Assembly (NCBI GenBank): GCA_030765045.1
Contig: CM060965.1
Span: forward strand, 60,726,787 to 60,790,786
Length of the DNA: 64,000 bases
Direction of reading: 5' to 3'
From: Tenodera sinensis
Lineage: Eukaryota > Arthropoda > Insecta > Mantodea > Mantidae
Below, in pieces: positions 21,621 to 31,630 of this stretch (position 1 is the stretch's first letter; each line of letters starts with the position of its first letter). The position numbers and the translations under genes were made by a program. The notes under the pieces were generated by a model. It was not told the origin of the DNA. It saw nothing but the letters and a program-made list of their open reading frames with translations, and did no database searches.

Positions 21621-22084
21621 ATCATCAGTAACAAAATGAGATGTATGCACTAATGCAAGAAAAGTGAAACAAGCCAAATTAACAGATTTCTTTAAAGGAA
21701 GACCAAGTCAAAATGTTTTCTTCATACATATCTTTGTTGTTTGTAAAATTTACACATGTAGGCCCACTGTATTGCTTTTTTTTTTTTTTTTAAAAAAATA
21801 GGAATGCATCATCAAAATCTCAGTTGTAAGTAATTCTGAGATATGTAATCTTCCCTCTTCCCCTTGATATGCACATAAATCAGGTTCAACTGTGTGTATA
21901 TACATATATGTGTGTGTTTGGGCATGTGCGGGTGTGTGTATTTTATGGTATAATTTTAACTTAATAAATAATGGTTTACAGTGTGATAACATTTGTGAAT
22001 AACATTATACAAACAACTTTCTTCCGTTAAATCTAGGAAAATTGAAGCTATTAACAGTGAAGCAACGGAATCTAAAATAAGAAC

Positions 22085-22221
22085 AAATTAGAAACTAAAA
22101 GTTTCATGTATTCTAGTACTGTTGAAAGTTCAAAGCTTTGAAAATGTGTTGAATGCAACTTGTCAGCTTTTGAAGAACTTGCCATATTACTAAGATAAAT
22201 GAAGCTTTTAGTTTCTAATTT
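22085..22221. repeat. Inverted repeat (23-bp arms), MITE-like
   Basis: The arms AAATTAGAAACTAAAAGTTTCAT (22085-22107) and ATGAAGCTTTTAGTTTCTAATTT (22199-22221) pair at 22 of 23 positions, with a 91-bp spacer. The flank TTGAAGCTATTAACAGTGAAGCAAC (22043-22067) and the arm recur in scrambled form at 11360-11530. This suggests a small non-autonomous repeat family. Confidence 0.75.
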
Positions 22222-22553
22222 GATCGTATTTTAAACTTTGTTCTGTAATTACAGCACTTCTGTTATACAGCTACTACTTACCCAGAGCAAAATATACTGT
22301 GAAAGAATGAAAAATATGCTGATCTTACATATTTAAATGGTACACAGCTCTTTAGCATTCTAATAAGGTACATTACTCTCGAAAGTTTTGCAGTGATGTG
22401 TTTTGATATGCCGTTCCCAATTTACTTTATTATGCACGAATATGCCAAGGAATTTACATGCATTTGCAAATAGTGTTTGTATAGGTATGAAGAGAGCATT
22501 TGGTAGTATTTCTATTATATGGTGATTAACATTTCTATGTATTTACTCTTCAG

Positions 22554-22792
22554 GAACACTTATCTTTGGTAAGAAATGATCTTGAACGTTTATATGGAGA
22601 ATTGACTGAATTAGGTTGTCTTCGAACATTAAACATACGTCACAATAAAGTGAAGAGTTCAGGAATTCCTGCTGAACTTTTTAGACTAGAGGAACTTACA
22701 ACACTTGATTTGAGTCACAACAACCTGAAAGAAGTGCCTGAAGGTTTAGAACGAGCTCGATCGCTACTTGTGCTGAATTTAAGCCACAACCA
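22554..22792 (+). CDS. FliI: Flightless-I, exon 3 (residues 59-138)
   Basis: The exon starts after ACTCTTCAG and ends CA before GTAAGT (phase 2). It encodes EHLSLVRNDLERLYGELTEL and three more leucine-rich repeats, including LRTLNIRHNKVKSSGIPAEL, LTTLDLSHNNLKEVPEGLE and LLVLNLSHN. The order and the GIPAELF, LDLSHN.L...P.LE and LVLNLSHN signatures match the same repeats in vertebrate Flightless-I. The last codon is completed by C from exon 4, giving His. Confidence 0.96.
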
Positions 22793-23732
22793 GTAAGTAC
22801 CATCATATACAATGAACTGTAAACTAATTTATGTACAGAGTATGTACAAATGTGACTAATGAATCCGGTGCAAGCAGTACCCAGAGTGTGTTCAAAATAT
22901 TTATATTGCATAATGTTCAATGATTCAAATTCCCGACCTATCACATATGTTAATAATGAATTCTTATATACAAACTAACTGAAATACTTGATATTGCCCA
23001 TGGTTTAATGATTTATCACCTCAACTTGTAGACTTAGCACTTAACCAATTGTCTTGGTTTCTTTAGACATTTAAAAAACATGTTTAAACAAATACTTAAA
23101 CTCTTAGAATACTATAAAGAAAAAAAACTAAACAAAATAAATAATTATAAAAGTCAGGGAAGACACTACATAAATGCACTGTTAAACAATCACAAATGCT
23201 ATAGGAAGAAAAGTGAGTTGAGGAAGCCGTGTGTAATATGTTGTTATATATTAAAACACAGAACACAAGTAATATTCAAAAATTCAAAGAAAACAAAACC
23301 TAAGCAATATTCCAGTGTTGTGGGGGGAACAGGGATTTCTTTGACAGAATTTTGTTTTATACAATACAGCATTTAAAAGCATTAATGCCCTCTAGTTCAA
23401 TAACAAGAAATTTACAGGCATACTTTTCTCTAAGGAAAAAACTTCAATAGAACTCCTGAAACTTGCCTTAAAATTGTGTTATTGTGGCTCATCTTGTATA
23501 TAAAGCCCTGCCTAAAGGATAGCTAAATTTACTTGAGACTTTCAAGCAGTAGGGGTTGTAATAGGTCATGAAATTAATTATGCACGTCATATGCAGTCAG
23601 ATATAATAAGCAGATAACTTTTTAGAGTGCAGGACTTAGGTGACAATTATCCCTGAAATGGCACACATTACAATCCTTGTGCAACACACGTATAAAAATG
23701 GACAATATTAAAACTTAGTTTAATACTTGCAG
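22793..23732 (+). other. FliI intron 3 (940 bp)
   Basis: The intron runs from GTAAGT to CTTGCAG. It is AT-rich with no recognisable repeat or gene; the open frame at 23080-23376 is Lys/Asn-rich low-complexity translation. Confidence 0.9.
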
Positions 23733-23894
23733 CATTGATACAATACCCAATGCACTCTTCATGCATTTGACGGACCTGCTTTTTCTGGACCTGAGTTCTA
23801 ATAATTTAGAAACATTACCTCCTCAAACAAGAAGACTGGCCAACTTACAGACTTTGGTGCTGAATCATAATCCATTGGGACACTTTCAACTCAG
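23733..23894 (+). CDS. FliI: Flightless-I, exon 4
   Basis: The 162-bp exon continues in phase 2 and encodes [40 protein letters not shown] and [13 protein letters not shown]. It spans two leucine-rich repeats and the start of the next. The IDTIPN.LF..LTDLL.LDLS.N.LE.LPPQ signature is very well conserved in Flightless-I. It ends AG before GTATGT, and the split codon makes Arg with exon 5. Confidence 0.96.
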
Positions 23895-24661
23895 GTATGT
23901 TTTCCATTTTAAAGCAAATTGAGAATTTTTGAGTAAGTGAAATGTTTTTAAAACATGCTTCATAATGTTTTTATTGTTGATGTTGTCAGTTCTGTTTAAA
24001 CATTGTGGCAACCAACATGTCTTTATACTGAAAAGGTTAAGGATAATTAATTTCAGTAAGACATTCTAATTTTGGTTGGAGTAAAATTTAATGTTTTATA
24101 TTAGATGTGAATGACACTTAAATTTTTCATGATGAGATGAATGGAAAGTTGAAATGTTATACTGCATGAGAAAGTGACGTGATTTTTACAGCTTAGTAAC
24201 ACAATGCTTAATGGAATTTGTAACCTAACATCCCAATTACCAGCAAACTTTTTTGTTTAAAAGATGTAAGATGTCTTGCTGAATTAGATACTAGAGCAAC
24301 AAGGCTATTATGTTAGATATTTAATTGTTATTGTGTCCTAGTACATTTTTGCTATCCATGGATTCAAGCGTGTGAACATCACCACAACTATATCAATTTG
24401 CATCTTGAGCCAGAGTGATTTTAAAGAGGATAACAAGTGTATACTTTTCCTGCTTGTCTGTGGTTGCCTACAAAATTATCATTTAATTCTAAGTGTAGAC
24501 CGCATAACCAGCTGGAGTAATCGGGCTATGCCCATGTACCACTCTCCAGTACTGCACCCCACTCATGATGCCTGTGGTGGCCAGAGGTAGGGGATGCAGC
24601 AGCTGGGTGGTAGGCCTTGATCCAGAATGGGCTTTTGTGCCTTGGATTTTTATAATATTGT

Positions 24662-25856
24662 TATGAGGGCTAATCAACAAAGACTGAGACTGATTTTTTC
24701 CTGTAGCTTCTGTGATAGTTTCATATCTGTAACATAAATATTTGAAAAGAGCAGTTTTTATGTATAATGTCAGTAGGCGGCAGCACTCTTGTATTGGTAG
24801 GTTGGTAGTAATGCTCTATTTTGTAGACCCTACGCATACCAGACAGTGGAGGTGGCACGAGAGGAGCAGTACAATGCAATCAAACTCTGTTTTCGTTTAA
24901 ACCAGACAGCCACCGAAACTTATGAAAAGCTGAAGCAAGCGTACAGTGAAGATGCACTACCTCGTGCAATAGTGTTTAGGTGATTCAAGGACTTCAAAGA
25001 AGGCCGACTTGTCAGTGTTAAGCGAGGTGGGCCTGGTGTTTCAGCTTCTACTGTGACTGAAGTCAACATCAACACACCTGCTATGATTGTCCGAGAGGAT
25101 CGGCATATAACATTATGTAACCTCAGTGAAGTGTTGAGAATTTCATATGGCATTGTGTTTACAATTATGCACGACCATCCCCATATGACCCGAGTTTGTG
25201 CTCGTTGGGTGCCACGTTTGTTGACTCCAGAACAAAAGGCTGCACAAATGGAGACAAGCTGTGAGGTGCTGCGTCTCTTTGCTGATGGAGGGGATGCATT
25301 TTTTAAATCGATTATCACCGGTGATGAGTCATGGCTGCATCATTATGATCCTAAAGGAAAACATGTACTTCCCCGTCACATTACTGTTACAGCAGCATAC
25401 TACACGTCAGTATTTATTGGCTACACTGAGGAAGCACATTGCAAAGAAAAGACCAGAGCTTTCTCGGACTGGGTGGCAACTTCATCATGACAATGCATGG
25501 CCTCATGTCACAAATCAAGTCATTCAGTTTCTGGCTTGATTCAACATTACATGTGAACCACATCCACCTTATAGCCCTGATCTTGCATCCTGTGACTCTT
25601 TTTTATTCCCATCACTAAAGACAAAGCTTAGGGATACTCAATTTGAGAACTGAAGCAGTGCTCAAGAAAAGTGAGGCGACGCTCAGTACCTGACAAAGAA
25701 TGGTCTGCAGCACGTGTTCAAGGACTGGCAGAGAGGCTATAAAAAGTGCATTGAAGTAGGAGGGAACTATTTTGGAAAAGATCTGTAAGCATTGAATTTG
25801 AGTAATAAACAGCTGTGAAAAAAATCAGTCTGTCTTTGTTGATCAGCCCTCGTATA
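24662..25856 (+). mobile_element. Mariner element with both terminal inverted repeats
   Basis: The left end GAGGGCTAATCAACAAAGAC (about 24665) and the right end GTCTTTGTTGATCAGCCCTC (about 25832-25851) are inverted repeats that extend further with few mismatches (ACTGATTTTTT against AAAAAAATCAGT). Both ends lie next to TA, as for mariner target duplications. Total length is about 1.2 kb, close to the usual 1.3 kb. The transposase inside is broken, so the copy is fossil but structurally complete at its ends. Confidence 0.85.
24863..25790 (+). pseudogene. Mariner transposase pseudogene
   Basis: It starts near VAREEQYNAIKLCFRLNQTA, then ETYEKLKQAYSEDALPRAIV, with a stop in place of a residue before FKDFKEGR. 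HTH-like LSEVLRISYGIVFTIMHD and RWVPRLLTPEQKAAQ follow; these correspond to the WVPR.LT motif between DNA-binding and catalytic domains. The catalytic aspartates are visible in ITGDESWLHHYDP, LHHDNAWPH and YSPDLASCDSFLFPSLK. A deletion of tens of residues after KGKHVLPRH, and frame changes at about 25400 and 25535, disable it. The WVPH-type linker is altered to WVPR. Confidence 0.85.
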
Positions 25857-26014
25857 TAAAAATTTTATAAAACAGTTGAAAAAAGAAAATGAAAAACAAA
25901 GAGAAACATTCAATCAACCCTCAACAAATTCATTGATCACTTGCTCATTTTCCAGTTCTGATAAAGCTCTAGTTGATGTTTGCAGCTTCAGCGATTTGTT
26001 TTTTACTTTCACTA

Positions 26015-26155
26015 CCACGTAGAGTAATAGAGAAAGTACTGCATTCCACCCAAAACTTTGTTGCCAAGATTTCAGTGGAAATACACATTTTGAGGCCCCT
26101 TGAATCCAAAAATAGCATTTTAGAAAAAGGTCTATATGTGTATCTGTGTACCACA
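26015..26155 (+). repeat. Unclassified dispersed repeat, copy 1
   Basis: The segment containing TGCATTCCACCCAAAA, GAGATTTCA-like CAAGATTTCAGTGGAA and TTTTGAGGCCCCTTGAA resembles 29535-29654 (TGTATTCCACCCAAAAATTC and TTTTGAGGTCCCCTGAA). The second copy is cut by the gypsy insertion. Family unknown. Confidence 0.6.
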
Positions 26156-26735
26156 TACCTCAAAAAGCAAGCTGTAAAGGAGTTCTAACCCTGTTAGCAT
26201 AATGTTTAAGTAATTTAATGCATATAAATGTTTTTCATTCATGCCACTTGTATTGCAGTCTTCTTATTCTGATATAGTATTGAAAGACAGAATCCATTAG
26301 AAAAGAAGTTAAAGTTGTGTGGTCCTGAGATGCTGTGTTACATTTGCAACTTGCTTTGAAGAGTTCACAGCAAGAAGTCATTGAAAACAAAGGAATTACA
26401 CATGTGAATTACTCTCTTATGAATGTTACATAACATGGAACATTGGTGTGTTTAACCCCAAACCATGAGAGTATCTTTTAATTGTTAAGTTCGCAAAGAT
26501 CAATCATAACATCTACTTGTATTTGTGTGTTGTAAGGCAAGCTTTATGATTCACAGAAGTTAATACTAAAATGTATAAACAAATGTGAATGATGCTACAT
26601 TACGAAAAAGTACTTTGCTCTGGTCATTAGCCTCTAGATGTGGGCTATTACATTTTGCATAGCTTACACAAAGTGCATGTGCAATACAGGCGGCAATGAA
26701 ATATCAAATGAGCTTTTTTGTATATTCTGCCCAAA

Positions 26736-28393
26736 TTAAGGGGAGGCATCTGTGAAAATGACAAAAATCCACAATTTCTGTCACAGTGATGTGAAAATTT
26801 GTATGTATGTGTGCCAAAGCATAACTAGAAGGTTTTCTAAGTTTCACTTTTCTATGCAAGATAGTTTTTGCAAAAAAAAATGTTTATTGTTTTTTTTTTG
26901 CTGGAATTTTAGGATGGTATAGCAAACGCTTCTTATAAAATATTTGTTCTAAGTAAACTAAACTCTGGCCATATGTTTCCCTATATTATGTCTACAAAAC
27001 CTGGTATTTTTATTTGGCTATGCCAAACAGTTTTGGAGAAAAAAATATTGAATACCTCAATGTCCATTTTTTTTTTTTCAAATTATTAATAATTTTCAAA
27101 ATAAAAATTCAATAACAATTAAACTCCATCTAAAGCATTTAAAATACCAAGTTTTATGAAGCAACTATCTAAGAACATGTGTGCAAAATTTAAAAGAAAT
27201 CTATTAAGAACTGTATCAGAAGATGCATTTTGAAGATTGAAAAATGTGAAAAAATAGAAAGCGGAGAAAAATGACTTTAAAGTTTTAAGCGTATGGCAAC
27301 ATACATTTACTGCTTTAGAATTCCCCTTGACCATATGAAGGTCCTTCAGCTAACTGTTTGGCTTCTTCTTCTTTAAGTTTTGCTACTCTTAACTGTTTTT
27401 TTGCTGATTTGAATGTATTTAATGTACTCAGTGTACTCTACTTTAATCTTCCCTTATCCCTAACATTACCAAGTCTTTTGCTTACTGGACTTACATTACT
27501 AGCTGTGACTCTTTCCTTTACATAGAGGGTAGCCTCACAACTCATATTAAATTCACTGATAGCTGAAGTCACTGTAATGCTTTACTATTTGAACCTGCTC
27601 CTTCAAGATCTACTGTAGATCTAGTTATGCTAGTTTCCCCCTGAGATTTGCCAGTTTGCCATCTAGGCATTATATTTTTTCTTGCTGCAAGAGATTTCTT
27701 TGTTTGCATTTGCTTACCCACTTTACAATATTTTTATACCAGTTAATAATAATTTAATAAAAATCTGGTCCACTTAATGTACAATCTTTACAACTTTACA
27801 ATAAATTATAATAGTGAGAAGAGTATTAGCTGCTTGTGTGTTTACAAACAGCTAAATAAAGAATTTAGATTTTCACTTAGGTACAGCAAGAAGACACTTA
27901 TTTAGTATTCCCTGCCTTATCTTATTCTATATTATACGTATTCTAAACTCTACTTATCTAAATGTACACCACAATAAAGATGACTTCTCTCTTCTTCAAG
28001 CTGTGTAATCTTGAATAAAATTCAGAGAAATACAACCATGTGGTACACACATGTTAAAACAGGAAACATTCGTTTATTTCACCAGCATCAATGTTTGCAG
28101 AAAATCCCACAAGATGTCTCTGCTTACATCCACCAGAACTGAATCAGACTGCCCAATTTAAACTTCAAATTTGTACGCGATTTTGCTGCAATGGGGTAAT
28201 GAATGCATTTCAGCAGCCACGCCCACCTGCACATGGGCATTTAAATCATGGCATAACAGCCTTTTAAATGGTGATGAGGAGTAAACGATGGTAGATTCTG
28301 AAAGTACAAGGTACAGACATAATTTTAAGGCAAAAAACAAAAAATCGCATTTTTCGTCATTTTTGTCCAAATTTCACCGATGCCTCCCCTTAA
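26736..28393. mobile_element. TTAA-flanked DNA transposon (Kolobok- or piggyBac-like), non-autonomous
   Basis: TTAA at 26736-26739 and 28390-28393 flanks a 1650-bp element whose ends are inverted repeats. The left end is GGGGAGGCATCTGTGAAA; the reverse complement of the right end is GGGGAGGCATCGGTGAAA, followed on both sides by a GACAAAAAT block. TTAA target sites are used by piggyBac and Kolobok transposons. The interior lacks a long ORF. On the minus strand near 27690-27390 a short reading, MQTKKSLAARKNIMPRWQTG, followed by stops, may be the start of a lost transposase. No conserved catalytic motif is seen. Confidence 0.8.
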
Positions 28394-28683
28394 CTAAGTT
28401 TATGGGAAAAAATATAATATTAATAAATACAATTTCTTTTGCCAAAGTCAAGTACAAATACAATCAATTCTCTTTTATGTTTATCCTTTCCATTTATAAG
28501 GCCAATCAATGTTAATTGTTCTATTTCTCACAAACCATGTATAGGCAAACTTTGAAAGGTAGAATCATAACTGACATTGAATTCTTTATTTCTGATTCAA
28601 CCTTTTAAAGGTTTATCCTTATTGGCTACAGTTTCTGTAAATGTGTAGCTTTTGTTTCATTCAAATTTTTTTACTTATTTCAG

Positions 28684-28904
28684 GCAATTACCATCTTTAA
28701 TGAACCTGGAAGCCCTTCATATGCGTGATACTCAGAGAACTCCAAGCAATATTCCTGGCAATATGGACAGTCTTACTAATTTATGCGAATTAGATTTGGC
28801 TCAAAATGCTCTTCCAAGAATACCAGAGACACTGTACTCACTTCCTAATTTGAGAAGATTAAATCTTAGTGACAATGAAATCACAGAACTTTCACAGGCA
28901 ATAG
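28684..28904 (+). CDS. FliI: Flightless-I, exon 5
   Basis: The 221-bp exon encodes QLPSLMNLEALHMRDTQRTP, SNIPGNMDSLTNLCELDLAQ, NALPRIPETLYSLPNLRRLN and LSDNEITELSQAI, three leucine-rich repeats. The R.TQRT.SN.P segment is a Flightless-I hallmark. The donor is G|GTAGTT rather than the GTAAGT of most other introns here. With exon 6 the split codon becomes GAA (Glu), giving [12 protein letters not shown], as expected for the repeat. Confidence 0.95.
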
Positions 28905-29319
28905 GTAGTTCTTCTTTTTTATATTTTGATTAAAAGTATTGTAATCATCTTCATCCTTGTTTCTTTATGTGTGTTTAGTTTTTTCAGTGATAAGTACAAT
29001 GTGCTTTTAAGCACCCTGAATTGGGATACGTTACATGAGTATTTTCTATCTCTTCCCATATAAATTAATTTTTTTAAAAAAAAATTACTATTTAGGTAAA
29101 GTGAAAAGTAGCTAACGAAATCTCATCTCAAAGATGCACCATATTTCATCATAAGGCCAGGAACTTTATGATGTAATAATCCCTGTAATATGTATGCATT
29201 GAAAACTTCCAATAGGTACATGAATATGCCTACATAAAAAGTACCCTGCGTTTGCTTTATAGTGGTGCCACAGATCACTAAATGTGTAAATTGCATAAGC
29301 TTTCACAGCAGGTGTCATA

Positions 29320-29470
29320 AAATACAAAATGATTATCTAGGCTTGTAGGCTGTGGTCTAGTGGAAAATCTCCTTGCAGGTGTTTCATGTGACGCAGCTTC
29401 GAACGAAATGTCTGGAAGGAGATTTTGCACTAGACCACAGCCCACAAGCCCGGCTAATCATTTTGTATTT
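29320..29470. repeat. Imperfect palindrome with Penelope-like end sequence
   Basis: The arms at 29320-29374 and 29415-29470 are about 55 bp and pair imperfectly. They contain GGCTTGTAGGCTGTGGTCTAG and its mirror CTAGACCACAGCCCACAAGC, between AAATACAAAATGATTA and its complement. GGCTTGTAGGC.GTGGTC also marks the Penelope-like element at 39667 and the palindrome at 62576-62682. The 40-nt loop contains CAGCTTCGAACGAAATGTCTGG, which resembles the GAGCGAAACGTCAG segment of that element. Confidence 0.8.
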
Positions 29471-29534
29471 TATTAAATGTGTAGTTCATTTTTAATGCAG
29501 TGACCTCTACGGTTTTATTTCTCTGCTATGTATG

Positions 29535-29654
29535 GTAAGTAGAGGAAGTATTGTATTCCACCCAAAAATTCAATGTTGAGATTTCATTGCAAGTAAGTTT
29601 TGAGGTCCCCTGAACCCCCCCAAAAAAGCATTCTTAGAAGAAGTTCCATGTATG
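29535..29654 (+). repeat. Unclassified dispersed repeat, copy 2 (split by gypsy)
   Basis: Related to 26015-26155. The copy ends abruptly at TATG (29651-29654), the target duplication of the gypsy element, and may continue at 37912 (TATGTATGGGTGTGTGC against TATGTGTATCTGTGTACC in copy 1). Confidence 0.55.
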
Positions 29655-30217
29655 TGTGGCGGGGTTTTATTAAATGTGAGGGTTAACACATATTAGCGTG
29701 AATATAGCATCAAATGGAGCACTGTTTTTGCTAGAAGGTGGAAAGTTTGTTAGAGCAGACGCCACTCTTGTTTTCAGGGTCTATGGTTGAAGAACGGAAT
29801 GCATAAACCAACGTACTTTTATTAGAAACACATTTATTCGATATATATACTTTTTATCACTATTACAGTTAGTTAACGACTTTTAAAATTGGATAGCGTC
29901 CATGCTGTTTAAAAGTTTTGGTGTAATTCACATATTCACACGCCATCAACAATTATACGTCCTTACACTTTGAAGTCACAGACGCTAATGAAAATAGTTT
30001 CTGAGCGTCCTATGACGCAACACCGCCATTCTTATGTATCCATCCGCGTAACAGTTCTCATTGGTCGAACTCAAACAGTTGAGAAGACATTGTCTATTGT
30101 GAGTATTATCAAAAGAAATAAGTCCCTGATACACCCAAATTAAAAGAATTAAAAATTTACACACTCTTACAAAAATATTTACATGAACAATTTTCTATTA
30201 ATCAATATTCTGTCTCA
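29655..30217 (-). repeat. 3' LTR of the gypsy element
   Basis: 563 bp, identical to 37349-37911 by reading. Flanked on the outside by target duplication TATG and on the inside by the polypurine tract. A solo LTR of a related family lies at 53931-54405. Confidence 0.95.
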
Positions 30218-30409
30218 TATGCCCCTTGTTTTGTTTTTCAAATTGTCACCTTATTCACAATCTTGAAACACAATACAATACTTCTCCCTACTTCTATGAT
30301 TCAATCACTTTGTACAATCTTTTTTTTTCTTTTTTTTACAGTCTTCTTCACTGTTTGTCTTTGTCCTTTGTTTTGACATAATACAACATGTCTTTATAAG
30401 TTTCACATA

Positions 30410-30890
30410 TTCGGTTACTACACAATGCATTCAGTTATTATACAATACATATCCAGTTATTGTACAACACATTTAGTTATTCCACAATATGTCCAATTAT
30501 TATGCAATACATATTCAGTCCTTGTACAATATACCCAGTTATCATATCACATATATTGTTATTATACAACACACCTTCAGTCATTATACAATACATATTC
30601 AGTTATTGTACAACACATTTGATTACTACACAACATGTCCAATTATTACACAATATATATTCAGTTATTGCACAATATATCCTGCTATCACATCACATAT
30701 GTTCTGTTATTATGCAATACATATTCAGTTATTACACAATACATATTCAGTTTTTGCATAACATATTTGGTTATTACTCAACATATTCAGTTATTACACA
30801 ATATATCCAGTTATCATACAATACATATTCAGTTATTGTACAACACATATTCAGTTCTTATACAACACATACTCAGTTATTGTACATTTG
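30410..30890. repeat. Degenerate minisatellite in the gypsy 3' region
   Basis: About 480 bp of loosely repeated units of roughly 23 bp built on ATTCAGTTATTNTACAANA and CAT. All + frames stay open for 65 to 143 codons because the unit lacks stops. These frames are low-complexity artefacts, not genes. The tract lies between the pol stop and the 3' LTR. Confidence 0.85.
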
Positions 30891-31630
30891 ACATTGACAC
30901 AAATACAATTTAAGTGTTTCATGTGGTTTTTTGACTTGCATTCATTGCTATGAGGAGAGAAAAACAGGATACAAATTTTGAGCTAATGATTATAATCATG
31001 TTTATGGCAATACTTTATTCAGTTCTTTGCCTTCTTTGTCTTATAAGTTCATGTATAGGCAGGTTATTGAGTCGGTTCTTAAACTCTGATGTTACTAATG
31101 GTACTAATTTTCTTGATTGGGTTATTATTCATTGTTGTTTGGTTCAACATTTCTTCGAGCTTAGCATTGGCTACATTCATCTCAATTCATGGGCATTGTT
31201 TTTCTGGTTATGGTTTTCCTCGTTTCACTAATTGTCATTTCTTTATCTCTCATTTCTATAAGAGAAAACTTCTATACTTACAATTATTCTGTAATTGTAT
31301 TATCTTTCTTCTCCATTTACTCTCGACATCTTTGTGTCGAAATATTATATCTTTTTCATCATAATTGATTCATTTTTATTTTTGTCCCTGACATCCTTAT
31401 GTCAAAAACATATTATCTTCCGTCGCTATGATTCATTTATTTAATGACAATCAGTGTTCTCATCTGTCTTCGTTAACAATGCTCTTTGTGGTCGATATAG
31501 CCAATGACTATGTTGATCTTCTTCCTAGTTGTAATTCCTAATTTGAACATAATTTTCTATAAGTAACCCATTAAAATTGTTATCTTCTTTCATCTCTTCT
31601 ACTCCTGCCTTACACATTTGTTGGCAAAGG

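Larger units (their letters stand above)
15436..22553 (+). other. FliI intron 2 (7118 bp)
   Basis: The intron runs from GTAAGT to TACTCTTCAG. It contains a SINE tail, a gypsy pol fragment, a decayed non-LTR element of about 3.8 kb, a deleted mariner and an inverted repeat, listed separately. I see nothing recognisable in 15436-16402, 21621-22084 (apart from short T and GT-rich runs) or 22222-22553. Confidence 0.9.
23895..28683 (+). other. FliI intron 4 (4789 bp)
   Basis: The intron starts GTATGT and ends TTATTTCAG. It carries a mariner element, an unclassified repeat and a TTAA-flanked element, listed separately. I see nothing recognisable in 23895-24661, 26156-26735 or 28394-28683. Confidence 0.9.

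Noticed and set aside
24369..24680. Short open frames around 24.4-24.7 kb as an exon
   Set aside because: They show no similarity to Flightless-I, which is contiguous from exon 4 to exon 5, and they have no consistent splice sites.
30425..30913. Tyr/Ile/Gln-rich repetitive proteins on the + strand
   Set aside because: All three frames are open through the minisatellite and give similar low-complexity text. There is no start context or homology, and the tract lies antisense within the gypsy element.
30950..31364. A membrane protein or env gene in the gypsy 3' region
   Set aside because: The hydrophobic + strand frames are on the wrong strand for the element and come from T-rich DNA. No signal peptide, furin-like site or transmembrane arrangement was found on the minus strand.
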